Positions 36,300 through 47,326 of a stretch of 64,000 nucleotides of DNA are shown here, in pieces. Every line of letters begins with the position of its first letter. Positions within the stretch are counted from its first letter, which is position 1. Below the pieces are notes generated by a model that was not told where the DNA came from, searched no databases, and worked only from the letters and a program-made list of their open reading frames with translations. The position numbers and the translations under genes were made by a program. Source of the stretch: Sapria himalayana (Eukaryota; Streptophyta; Magnoliopsida; Malpighiales; Rafflesiaceae); the NCBI GenBank assembly GCA_029783825.1, contig JAREIK010002672.1, positions 1-64,000 on the forward strand, read 5' to 3'.

Positions 36300-36448
36300 G
36301 TGCGGAGAGAGGGGATACTGAATATGTTAAGGACTCTATGCCAGAAAAATTAAAAGGGCTAGTGAGATTAGATATGAAGGCCCTCTATTACTTAGGAGTT
36401 AGAAAGGGTAGAATTGGAGTGAGAAATAAAAATAGGAGTTTAGTCTAA
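36300..36448 (+). pseudogene. ORF2 end of L9
   Basis: About 50 codons: GAERGDTEYVKDSMPEKLKG followed by LVRLDMKALYYLGVRK and a stop at 36446-36448. It matches the final segment after RNase H in other copies, with an ending diverged from FPYIRT. Its upstream boundary is unclear because it merges with the end of L8. Confidence 0.65.
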
Positions 36449-37209
36449 TGATAAAGGTAAGATATTATAAGGAATGAAAGTAATTTTCAATGTAGGGGAA
36501 ATTCTGTCTCTACAATGGAATTTATGCTTAGAAGGGACACAAGGAGGGAGGTAGTAAAAGAATGTATATTTCCCTCTATTTTCACTATTTTTTTAGCAAC
36601 GCAGGGCTTCGTCAGGGGGGCAGAAAACTCTGGTCTGCAATGAGTGCTGGCAGTCTGAATTAGTTGCTTTTCTCCCTGGTCATAAGGGGAGAATTTTATG
36701 ATGGGCAAATCGGTAGGGCTTGGTTGATTTAGATTGTGGTTACGTTAGATTGCCTTATTTTACAAGTTCGAAGGAAACCTCACACAGTCTATTTGAGGTA
36801 AGTTAAATAGTAAAATATATATCATTGGGAGGGGAGTCTCTTCATTCTAAATAGTTTTTCAGGTTTCATGAATAGGAGTAAAGCTGGACAAAGCATCATT
36901 TTATCCTAGTTTTTGTTATTGTTTTTTTTTTGCCTGCTGTAGTGCTGGGAGTCTGTAAGAAGTGTCATGGTCTATTGTGTTAATGCTGTTAAGAAGTCAG
37001 ATGTGTTAATAAAGTTGCTGTAGTGCTGTTATTATATCCCGGAAGTCTGTAATTGATGGTTGGTGGTGTCATCGGTCAATAACAATCATGCATTAGCTAA
37101 ATAGGAAAGCAGAATGAAGTTTTAAGGATCTGCATGGAAAATAGGAGATGAAGATAAGTGAGCATCGAGACTGCTCAACATAAAGAGACATAGATTATTG
37201 TGTCAAAAG

Positions 37210-37217
37210 GCTGCAGG
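37210..37217. repeat. Left target-site duplication of the hAT element
   Basis: GCTGCAGG directly precedes the left inverted terminal repeat and is repeated exactly behind the right end at 40907-40914. Eight bases is the standard duplication length of hAT transposons. Confidence 0.93.
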
Positions 37218-37232
37218 TAGAGGTGTCAAACG
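37218..37232 (+). repeat. Left terminal inverted repeat of the hAT element
   Basis: TAGAGGTGTCAAACG, identical to the inverted right end at 40892-40906. The sequences inside both ends continue as similar but no longer aligned GGCC/GGCACG strings. Confidence 0.92.
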
Positions 37233-38034
37233 GGCCGGCCCGGCACGACACGGCCCGTTTTTCACGAGCACGATCGTGCTACCGTGTCGGGCACGGCACG
37301 GTTCCTGTTCCGTGTCGTGCCCGGCACGGCACGGTTTGTATATAGGCGGGCACGGCACGGCCCGTAGGCATGGCAAGGCCGTGTCGTGCCGTGCCGGGCC
37401 CGCTCGGGCACGCCTTGGCCATACAGGCCAGGCGGCATGGCCGGGCAGGCGGGAGCCGGGACGTGGGACCGGGTCACCGGGGTCCGGGAGGCCGCACGGG
37501 CTGACGGACAGGCAAATGGTAGATTAAATTTTTTTTATATTGTAAATTTTATTGATTAAGTAACCGTATAGAGTATTAATTATTAAATATAATTTTTTGT
37601 AAAAATTATAAAAATTAAAATTAAATAAAACAAACAAATATTAGAAAATAATTTTTTTATCAAATTCAAATTAGTTTAGCTTTTTTTTATTTATAATTTA
37701 TTAATTATATATTAAAGTTATTAATTTTTAAAATAAAATTTAAATCATAAAAGAAATAAATCAATACATTATGTTAGTAAAAATTAAAATTAAAAAAAAA
37801 TTAAACTACACAAATGAAAAATTACCAATCATGCTTTTGAAACCAATGGTCCGAACAAAACAAGTATAAGTTTCAACACAACGTATGGTACAAACAAAGC
37901 GTATAAATACAATGAATAAAAAAACATCGAAAAAAAAGAGCAGATCAGCATCAATCGTCAAGCGGCATATCATGAGAATCATCAGCCGCAACATTAAAAT
38001 CAATATCATATGGATCATCATCATCGGCAATCAG

Positions 38035-40074
38035 CTACTCCACCATCGTAGTGGATGTGGATGCGACTGCAGTGTCTGTCACAGTCCCAGCTTCAGCACG
38101 ATCACGGATGCTAAACCTCGATTCCTCCCAATCCTTCAAACATGCCACGGCCTCAACCATATCTGGACGTAATCTCGATCTCCTATCTGAAATCACGTTC
38201 ACTACAACAGAAAAAGCAGACTCCGATGCTACGCTCGACACCGGAGGAGTCAGTAGATCCCGTGCCATCCTAGATAGCACGGGATAGGTGGACTCATATG
38301 ATTTCCACCAATGTAATAAATCAAGATTCTTATTATCAGAATGTGATAGGATTGAGCAGTAATCGGTATCTAAGTACCGAGACAACTCACTCCTATGTGA
38401 TGGTCCACCCCTCCGTTTCCCCCTAGCTAGGTTAATGGTATAATCATCATCTCCGAACAAGGTATCAATGTCCGTAATCACAGTCTCACCACCACCACCA
38501 CCATACCGAGTATCGTAGTATGTGAACAGGTCTGTCAACTTCTCGTAAATGAACTTTTCAGGTGGCTCTTCTAGGTTCATGCACGAGGAAATGAAAGTCA
38601 AGGTGTTTTCTACCCCTTCCACCTTAGCCCTAGGGTCCATGCATGCAGCGAGGCAATAAAGAGATGGAATGGTCGACCAATACTTCAAGTACTTGGTCTC
38701 CATCTCTGCAACCATATGGCTAAGCGTCGGGTTAGCTCGATACTTCCTAAACATGCTACTAATGTTGCATATGCACCGGAGTGCAATGGAAGTGGTGGGC
38801 GTATAAACCGACGGACACATGTTCGTCGTGTCATAAAATATCTTCAGGAATTTCATTTATGAAATTCCTGAAGCCCAGTCAGTGTCGTCAATAATAAGTT
38901 CGTCACTCTTACTATTGATGTAGTCGGATATCACGTGTTCGTATCCAACACATGATTCCAACATCAGGTACGTGTAATTCCAACGATGTCTCACATCCGA
39001 TTGGAATTTCTTCTTCTTAAGATTCGCAGACAAACAGAGATTACCAAACTCTTGTAGTCTGCGAGGAGTGCGAATATACTTGAGTGCATTGCATATATTT
39101 TCCAATGCAGGGGAACACACCTTCATACCCGCTTAAACTATCAGGTTAATCACATGACACATGCATCTGACATGAAAGATCTATCCTAATGGTGCGTCTT
39201 TAATATTCCTAACAAACATATTGATCGCTACTCCATTATTAGCAGTATTATCGAAAGTGACACTAAAAATTTTATTTTGAATTTTATATTCCCTAAATAT
39301 TTTCATCATACACTCAAAAATGGCCGGGCCATCATGAGGATGAAGAATCTCAGTGAATCCTAATATTTTTTTTATTGATTGTCCAGTTAGAATCTACATA
39401 GTGACTAGTGATACATGCATAAGAAGAATCATCGTGACATGTCCATATATCAGACGTCACGGACACCACTCCACTATATGCCAAAAATTCCTTAATTATT
39501 TTTTGTTTTTCTAACTTATATATCTTTAGTATGTCACTCCTAGATGTGGACCTAGGAATCCTACGATAGGATGGCTGAAAATAAGTCTGCATGATGCGCA
39601 CTACCCTCGGATCTTCCGAAAATCTGATCGGAAGACCCATCAATGTGATGGGCCTGGACATGCCGTCCCTACCCAACTCACTGGAGTATACGAAGGGAGT
39701 AAACTTTGAGACTTGACTCGATCCAGTCTCAAAAAAAGTAGTGCCAAGTTGGGTTTGCCTAGGATCTAAGGGTCCATGTTTTTTGGTGCATAATTCGGCA
39801 TGCCTCTTAAGGTGCCCAGTCCCACATGTACTCTTGCATGTTAAAAGTCTCATACAATATTTGCATTGTGCCATTTCAAGTTCCTCACCCCTAACATTTA
39901 CTTGTGTTATGATTTTAAAATGAGTCCAAACTACAGAAGTCCTCCTAGTTTTTTATTTTTTAGAACTTTGAATTGAGTCGACTGGAGAACCAAAGTTTCA
40001 GCAGCCGCAGACGTCTGTGTAACACTAACATTTTCATTTTCCAAATTTAAATACGTGTCAGGTGTATTTGTCAT
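38035..40074 (-). pseudogene. hAT transposase (BED finger and C-terminal dimerisation domain), broken
   Basis: The likely start is the ATG at 40074 (MTNTPDTYLNLENENV). A BED zinc finger follows (SVVWTHF, then CKYC and HLKRH, about 39935-39795), next the RNase H-like catalytic region (VTSDIWTCHDDSSY at about 39450; FHVRCMCHVINLIV at about 39180-39140), and the hAT dimerisation segment (WWKSYESTYPVLSRMARDLL to SRLRPDMVEAVACLKDW, about 38310-38130). Breaks: a frameshift in an A-rich run before the BED finger, an extra A in an A8 run near 39365, stops near 39182 and 39137, and a stop at about 38857 before MKFLKIFYD. The protein would cut and paste the element. Confidence 0.9.
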
Positions 40075-40560
40075 TTTTTATGTTTTTTTCCTATGTTTTT
40101 TCTAGAGAGAGAAGCTTTAGAGAGAGAATGTAAATAAAAACGTAAAATAAATTACCCGGTAAAAGCAATGAGGTAAGTCACGTGCAAGGTGCACCGCATG
40201 AAGCTCTGATGTTCAAAACTCAAGTAGAGTTTCACGAAAATCCAAGCCAAAATCAAAATCCCGAGGCCCGAGAGAGAGATGCACGGTTTATGTGAGAGAA
40301 AGAAAGTTTTGAGAGGAGATATGTTTTTGAAAAACAAAAATGTAATAGGGAGGGAGTAGAATTTATAGGCTAAAGAATGTTTTTTTTTATAAAAAAAGAA
40401 ATTTTTTTATTATTTTTTTGATTTTTTTGAATATTTTTAAGGGAAGAATCACGAGGACCGTTGGATTCTGCCCCCTAGCCGTTGGAGTCGAATCCAACGG
40501 CTAAAAATCTGTGATGTTTGAAATTTTTTTTTTTGGCCGTTGGGATTAGTCGGATCTAAG
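40075..40560 (-). promoter_or_regulatory. Probable 5' region of the hAT transposase gene
   Basis: Upstream of the ATG, the minus strand reads several CTCTCTC tracts (about 40098-40122 and 40265-40310), a pyrimidine-patch texture common in plant core promoters. No TATA box could be fixed with confidence. Confidence 0.35.
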
Positions 40561-40891
40561 GCCATCGGGTATCGGCAGTCGGGACCGCGGGTCGGGTCCA
40601 ATCAGACCCGACCCGCGGTCTTTTTACCGTGGGGGGCCAGGGGACGGCCGGACGGGTCACGCCACGCCACACGCCACGCCACACGCCGCCAGGGCCACGC
40701 GTGCCTGCGTGAACCGGCACGGGACGAACCCGTGCCTGCGTGCCGGGCTAGGCCCGGCACGGGCTGTTCTTAACCCGGGCACGGCACGGCACGGGCTGTT
40801 CTTAACCCGGGCACGATTTAAAAACGTGCCGGGCCGGCCCAGGCACGGCCGAACAGTGCCGTGCCTCGTGCCGGGCCGGCCCGGCCCGGCA

Positions 40892-40906
40892 CGTTTGACA
40901 CCTCTA
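40892..40906 (-). repeat. Right terminal inverted repeat of the hAT element
   Basis: Inverse complement of the left end over 15 bases, without mismatch. Confidence 0.92.
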
Positions 40907-40914
40907 GCTGCAGG
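40907..40914. repeat. Right target-site duplication of the hAT element
   Basis: GCTGCAGG, identical to 37210-37217. The sequence beyond it (CTGTACGAAAC) continues the interrupted 3' UTR of L9. Confidence 0.93.
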
Positions 40915-41425
40915 CTGTACGAAACAATAATACAAGCCAAGCAAGGAGGAAGAATTCTTGTTAACAAGTAATTTGAAATGTATAAGGGCAATGAGGGAAT
41001 CATGTATCTTAATGATGAGGATATGATGCAATTGATCCAATGCAGGTTAGCCAAAGGCTTGTAACAGATCATATATGAGATGTAAAAGGTCGAATAGCAA
41101 ATTAAGGGAGGAACAAAAAGCGTGAAAGAATCTCTCAAACAAACCCAATAAAGGAAAGGCTACCTCAAAGCCTTCAATGAAAAAGAGAGAAAGACTTCCT
41201 CAAATCATCAAAGAATAAATAGAGGAGCTTAATGATTATATAAGTCATTACTGAGCCAGGACAAATTAAAGTATAATCTATTTTATGTAAAACAAAATCA
41301 TTCTATATAGTTTCTAGAGATTGGAAATGGTTGTAAAAAGGGAAAAAGGTAGTAATAGCTTGTAAAAAAGGTATTCCTCCGCCAAAAGAGAGGGCTATAA
41401 TTAATAAACAAACTTTCAAAAAAAA

Positions 41426-41842
41426 CTAGAATAAGCAGAATAATAATAATAGGAAGAATAAAAATAATAAATAGAATAAGTTTAAAAACTAGAATAAGAA
41501 TAATCTAAAGAAAAAAAATAAGAAGAATATGAATAATAAGAAAAATAAGAATAAAGAGAAGAAAAAAAAAGAATAACAAGAATAATAATAAGAAAAATAA
41601 TAAAAATAATAAGAAGCCAAAGAAGAATAAGAAGATTAAGAAGATTAAGAAGAATTAAAAGAATAAGAAGAATATGAGGAATTAGAAGAATACAAAAATA
41701 ATAAAAATAAAAAGAATAAGAAGAATAAGAAGGATACAAAGAATAAGAAGAATAAGAGGATTTAGAAAAATAAGAAATTTGGAAGAAACAAAATAATAAG
41801 AAGAATAATAAGAATATGAAGAATAAGAAGAATAAGTTAAAA
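41426..41842 (+). repeat. AAGAAT-type array of L9 (first duplicate)
   Basis: About 0.42 kb whose irregular units can be followed one by one in the array behind L10 (43119-43535), including rare words such as GAGGATTTAGA and AATTTGGAAGAAA. It ends where the duplicated LINE body of L10 begins. Confidence 0.92.
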
Positions 41843-43118
41843 TGGCTAGTGAGATTAGATATGAAGGCCCTCTATTACTTAAGAGCTAGAAAGGGTAGAA
41901 TTGGAGTGAGAAATAAAAATAGGAGTTTAGTCTAATGATAAAGGTAAGAAATTATAAGGAATGAAAGTAATTTTCAATGTAGGGGAAGTTCTGTCTATAC
42001 ATTGGAATTTATGCTTAGAAGGGACACAAGGAGGGAGGTAGTAAAAGAATGTATATTTCCCTCTATTTTCACTATTTTTTTAGCAGTGCAGGGCTTCGTC
42101 AGGGGGGCAGAAAACTCTGGTCTATAATGAGTACTGGCAGTCTGAATTAGTCACTTTTCTCCCTGGTCCTAAGGGGAGAATTTTATGATGGGCAAATCGG
42201 TAGGGCTTGGTTGATTTAGATTGTGGTTAGGTTAGATTGCCTTATTTTACAGGTTCGAAGGAAACCTCACACAGTCTCTTCGAGGTAAGTTAAATAGAAA
42301 AATATATATTATTGAGAGGGGAGTCTCTTCTTTCTAAACAGGTTTTCAGGTTTCATGAATAGGAGTAAAGCTGGACAAAGCATCATTTTATCCTAGTTTT
42401 TGTTACTGTTTTTTTTTGCCTGCTGTAGTGCTGGGAGTCTATAAGAAGTGTCATGATGTATTGTGTTAATGCTGTTAAGAAGTTAGATGTGTTAATAAAG
42501 TTGATGTAGTGCTGTTATTATATCCCGGAAGTCTATAATTGCTGGTTGGTGGTGTCATCGGTCAGTAACAATCATGCATAAGCTAAATAGGAAAGCATAA
42601 TGAAGTTTCAAGGATCTACATGGAAAAGAGGAGATGAAGATAAGTGAGCATCGAGACTGCTCAACATAAAGAGACGGAGATTATTGGGTCATAAGGCTAT
42701 CTTAATGATGAGGATATGATGCACTTGATACCATGCAGGTTAGCCAAAGCCGTGTAACAGATCATATATGAGATGTAAGAGGTCGAATAGCAAATTAAGG
42801 GAGGAACAAAAAGCGTGAAAGAATCTCTCAAACAAACCCAAGGAAGGAAAGGCTACCTCAATGCCTTCAATGAAAAAGGGAGAAAGACTTCCTCAAATCA
42901 TCAAAGAATAAATAGAGGAGCTTAATGATTATATAAGTCATTACTGAGCTAGGACAAATTAAAGCATAATCTATTTTATGTAAAACAAAATCATTCTATA
43001 TAGTTTCTAGAGGTTGGAAATGGGTGTAAAAGGGGAAAAGGGTAGTAATAGCTTGTAAAAAAAGGTATTCCTCCGCCAAAAGACAGGGCTATAATTAATA
43101 AACAAACTTTCAAAAAAA
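41843..43118 (+). mobile_element. LINE copy L10, tandem duplicate of L9
   Basis: Starts with the ORF2 end (stop at 41933-41935), has a 3' UTR almost identical to that of L9, and ends in the 3' block (43022-43118) with an A-run at 43112-43118. It lacks the hAT element and also about 96 bp that flank the hAT site in L9: the sequence jumps from GGCT (ending 42698) to ATCTTAATGATG. Confidence 0.85.
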
Positions 43119-43850
43119 CTAGAATAATCAGAATAAGAATAATAGGAAGAATAAAAATAATAAATAGAATAAGTATAAAAACTAGAATAAGAATAATCTA
43201 AAGAAAAAAATAAGAAGAATATGAATAATAAGAAGAATAAGAATAAAGAGAAGAAAACAAAAGAATAACAAGAATAATAATAAGAAGAAAAATAATAAAA
43301 ATAATAAGAAGACAAAGAAGATTAAGATGATTAAGAAGATTAAGAAGAATAAGAAGAATTGCAAGAATAAGAAGAATATGAGGAATTAGAAGAATACAAA
43401 CATAATAAAAATAAAAAGAATAAGAAGAATAAGAAGGATTCAAAGAATAAGAACAATAAGAGGATTTAGAATAATAAGAAATTTGGAAGAAAAAAAATAA
43501 TAATAAGAATAATAAGAATATGAAGAATAAGAAGAATAAGATAAATAAGAATAGTAATAAGAATAATAAGAATAATAACAATAATAAGAATAAAAAGAAT
43601 AATAAAAATATGAAGAATATTAAAAAAAGAATTTTACGAATATTAACAGAAATAAGATGAATAAAAATAAAAATAAGTATAATATCAAAAATAAGAACTA
43701 GTATATGAACTTGAAGAGTAAGAAGAATAATAAGAATTATAATATTAATAAGAAAAAGAATAATAAGAAATTAATAAGAATAAGAAGTCTAATAAGAATA
43801 AGAAGATTAAGCTAATTAAAAAGAATATGAAAAATATTGTAGAATAAAAA
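43119..43850 (+). repeat. AAGAAT-type array behind L10 (second duplicate and extension)
   Basis: The first about 415 bp parallel the array of L9. The last about 300 bp are a more irregular continuation (ACGAATATTAACAG, TATGAACTTGAAGAG) up to the 5' edge of the U2AF pseudogene. Confidence 0.88.
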
Positions 43851-45700
43851 GGAGTAGAGTTAGAGATTATGAAACGAGGTCTTCGAGAAGTGAGGAAAAG
43901 GCAAGAAGAAAGGGGCATGAAATTTGAAAGAGATGATAGGGAGTTAGAGATTTGGATCATGATCTGGTAATGCATGGGTCTCGTGATAATGAAAGAGGGT
44001 CATCGAAAAATCGAGAAAAGGAAAGAGGAACGGTGCATGAGATTGAAAAAGATTTTTACAGGGAGGTGGATAGAGACTTGTATCATGATCTAGAAAAGTG
44101 TAAGAATTGAGAGCATTATAATGCTAGGGATGTAGACCAAGAGGCTCAAAGAAATAGGGGTTTTGATCATGCTCAAGGAATAAATAGATATTTTGAACAT
44201 GATCAAGATAAGGACACGAAAGGCTATGATATAATCAGAGATGCTAGGCACAGGCTTCATTCATGATCTCGATCAAAGGAAATGTCCGAACATAAATCAA
44301 ATCTTGTTCTCGCTCCCATTCTAAGAGAAAAGGGTTAAGTGGTTTTGACATGGCTCCTCCAAGCTTCTACAATCATAATCAATGCTACAGCCACCGATGC
44401 CCCTGTAGTTTCAGTGAGAAAAGTCAATATCAAATTACATTATATCATTTGGAAATTTTGGGTTGCTAATCCCACGCTTTGCCAACAATGATCAGGATCA
44501 AACTTCTATACCATTTTTGCATGAGGAACCCACTAGTTTGGTCAAATTCTAGGGGCACCAAATCTTGCTATCAATGGGATGTTTTCTAGCATGTTTTCAT
44601 TAGGAGCTACACAACCTTTCAAAGCTCTTCCTATTATGACCATTCAGGAAATGACTCAGCAGGCAACTTGGCATGCTTAGTGAGTTTATGTTGGAGGGCT
44701 TCCACATACCGCCAATGAATAGTATTAGCAACTTTTTTTAGCCATGTGATAGCAGCTAAAGGTGGCAATGCACCTGGTCCTAGTGAAGCTATTGTGAATG
44801 TTTATATCAGCCATGAAAAGAAATTTGCATTTGTTGAGATGAGATCTATTGAAGAAGCTAATAATGCAATGGCCTTAGATGGGATAATTTTTGAGGGGGC
44901 ACCTGTGAAAGTAAGGATGCCAAGCGAATACAACCCACCACTAGCTTGATTTTTTGGTCCGAGCCAATCCAATCCAAATCTTATCTAGGTGCAGTGGGCT
45001 TGACTTCAGGTTCTTCTAGTGGTCTTGAGGGACCAGACCATATATTAGTCGATGGGCTGCCCTACTAATCACTGAAGCACAGATACATGAACTCTTAGAG
45101 ACATTCGGAGCTTCCATGGGTTTGAGCTAGTGAAAGATAGAAAAACACGAAACTTAAAGGGATATGCATTCTGAGTTTATCAAGATCTTTTAGTGACTAA
45201 AATTGCATGCACTACTCTTAATAGAATCAAAATAAGAGATAAAATGCTTATTGTCCGCCGAGCTAACCTTGGTACCATCCAACCTATTTCTGAACAGTAA
45301 AGTGGACTCATACATGCCTAGAAACAAGTTGCTTTGCAAAGGCATATATATCAACCAATGATTATGAGAGTTGTGTCTCACCCAAGTTTTAAGTGTGGAT
45401 GAGGACTATGAAGACATTAGGAAGACGTGCAGGATGAGAAAAGAAAATTTGGTACCTTGTTGAATGTCATTATGCCAGGCCTATATCCTGAAAGTAGAGA
45501 TTTTCTTTGTGTAGGCAAGGGGTTCTTGGATTATGCTTATGTGGATGGTTCAACCAAAGCAAAAGCAAACATAAACGGAAAGAGGTTTGGTGGAAATCAA
45601 GTTAGAGCATTATTCAATCCTGAAAATTGGGTTTATCAGGGTAAATATGATGGGTAATCTAGTTCCCACTTAGTGTAGAAGCTATAAAGTGTATATATTA
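43851..45700 (+). pseudogene. U2AF65: Processed pseudogene of splicing factor U2AF large subunit
   Basis: The parent protein binds the polypyrimidine tract at 3' splice sites in the nucleus. Decayed matches occur in protein order without introns: an Arg/Ser/Glu-rich N-terminal region (about 43855-44335), the GFDMAPP linker (44338), RRM1 (FFSHVIAAKGG at about 44735, then VNVYISHEKKFAFVEMRS and ALDGIIFEGAPVKVR to 44945), RRM2 (GLEGPDHIL at about 45025; LKGYAF and IKIRDKMLIVRRAN to about 45255) and the C-terminal UHM domain (DEDYEDI at 45402; FGGNQVRALFNPEN; stop at 45655-45657). Many frameshifts and stops separate these. An A/T-rich stretch follows, then the AAGAAT array, with array also on the 5' side. 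It is probably a retrocopy made by LINE machinery; the 5' end looks truncated. Confidence 0.88.
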
Positions 45701-47157
45701 AACTTTTTAAAATTTTTAAAAAGTAAAATAAGATGGATAAGAAGAATAAGAAGAATAAGAAAAATGAGAAAAATAAGAAGATCAAGAAGAAAAGAAGAAT
45801 AAGAAAAATAACTAGAAAAAGAAGAGTATGAAGAATAGAAAGAATAAAAAGAATAAATAGAATAAGTAGAAAAACAAGAATAAGAGTAATTTGAAGAAAA
45901 AGAAAAAATAAGAATAATAAGAAGGATAAGAAGAATAAGAATAATAAGAAGAATAAGAATAAAAAAAAGTAATAATAAGAATAAGAAGAAAAAAAATAAG
46001 AAGAAAAAAAAGAAAAAGAAGAATAATAAGAATAAGTAGAATAAAAATAATAAGAAGAAAAATAATAATAAAAATAAGAAGAATAAAAAGAAAAGGATGA
46101 TTAAGAAGAATAAAAAGAATAAAAAGAAGAAAAAGAAGAATAAAAATAATAAAAAGAATAAGAAGAATAAGAAGAATAAGAAGATTAAAAAGAATATAAA
46201 GATTAAGTAGAATAAGAAAAATAAGAAGAATAAGAGGAATACGAAGAATAAGAAGAAAAAATAATAATAAAAATAAGAAACATAAGAAAAATAAGAAGAA
46301 TAATAGATTAAGAAGAAATAGAAGAATCAGAAGAATAAGAAGAATAAAAAATTAAAGAAAATAAGAGGAATAAGAAGAATAAAAAAATAATAAGAATAAG
46401 AACAATAAGAAGGATAAGAATAATAAGAATGATAAAAATAAGTAAAATAAGAAGAATAAGGAGAATAAGAAAAATAAGAAGAATAAGAAAAATAAGAACA
46501 ATAAGAAAAATAAGAAAAATAAGAAGAATAAGAAGAATAAAAAGGATAAGAAGAAAAAGAAGAATAAAATAAATAAGAAGAATAAGAAAAATAAAAAGAA
46601 TATTAAGAAAAAGAAGAATATGAAGAATATGAAGAATAAGAAGAATAATACAAGTTAAATAATAAAAAGAAACAAAAAATTTGAAGAATAAGAAGAATAA
46701 GTAGAATTAGAAAAATAAGAAGAATAAAAAGGAAAAGAAGAATATAATGTATAGGAAGAATTAGATTTATAATAAGATTTAGAATAATAAGAAAATTAAG
46801 AAGAAGAAAAAGTATAAGAAGAACAAGAAAAATAAAAATAATATGAAGAATAATAAGAATAAAAAGAATAATAAGAATAATAAGAATAAAAAAAATAAGA
46901 ATAAAAAAAAATAAAAAGAATAATAAAAATAAGAAAAATAATAAGGATTAAAAGAATAAGTAGAATAAGATGAATAAGAAGAATAAGAAGAATAAGAAGA
47001 TTAAGAAGAATAAGAAGAATAAGAAGATTAAGAAGAATAAGAAGAATAGTAAGAATACGAAGAATATGAAGAATAAGAAGAATAAGAAGAATAAGAAGAA
47101 TTAGAAAAATAAGAATAATAAGAAGAATTTCGAAGAATAAGAAGAATAAGAATAATT
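45701..47157 (+). repeat. AAGAAT-type array behind the U2AF pseudogene
   Basis: After a short A/T-rich transition (45701-45725) the plus strand is pure AAGAAT-type repeat for about 1.4 kb, up to the unique body of L11. It may be the interrupted continuation of the array at 43119-43850. Confidence 0.92.
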
Positions 47158-47326
47158 GAAAGTCTTACATGGGCTTTTATTAAAATGTTAGAATGTTATG
47201 GCTCGTTTATTTTATTTATTTTGTAAGTGGGTGTAAAAGGGAAAAGGGGTAGATCTTAATTTGTAAAAATGGTATTCCTCCGCCAAAAGAGAGGGTTATA
47301 AAAATAAAACAAACCTTTAAAAAAAA
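47158..47326 (+). mobile_element. LINE copy L11, minimal 3' end
   Basis: Only about 170 bp of non-array sequence. About 70 bases precede the conserved 3' block (47229-47326), which is near-consensus with an A-run at 47319-47326. It shows that the last about 100-170 nt are enough to define a copy and that truncation can be extreme. Confidence 0.82.

Larger units (their letters stand above)
37218..40906 (-). mobile_element. hAT DNA transposon, complete ends, decayed transposase
   Basis: Length 3,689 bp. The ends are perfect 15-bp inverted repeats (TAGAGGTGTCAAACG). Behind them lie GC-rich subterminal regions (37218-37510 and about 40560-40906) packed with GGCACGGC/GGCCCGGC words, including a 32-bp tandem duplication at about 40755-40818. 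The inside is AT-rich and carries a transposase gene on the minus strand (40074-38035). The element sits in the 3' UTR of LINE L9 and is younger than that LINE. Ends and duplication look intact, so it could have been mobilised in trans even after its own gene died. Confidence 0.93.
36241..41425 (+). mobile_element. LINE copy L9 (3' part), split by a hAT transposon
   Basis: Consists of a short ORF2 end (to 36448), a 3' UTR interrupted by the hAT element (37218-40906), and the conserved 3' block (about 41329-41425). Outside the hAT it is a close copy of L10 (41843-43118), and the similarity continues into the following array. The two therefore arose by tandem duplication of a whole LINE-plus-array unit, not by independent insertion. 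Confidence 0.82.

Noticed and set aside
37198..37527. GC-rich open frames at both ends of the hAT element (37198-37527, 40540-40773, 40657-41040).
   Set aside because: They lie in the subterminal repeat regions, consist of repeated Arg/Pro/Gly/Ala words, and cross the inverted terminal repeats.
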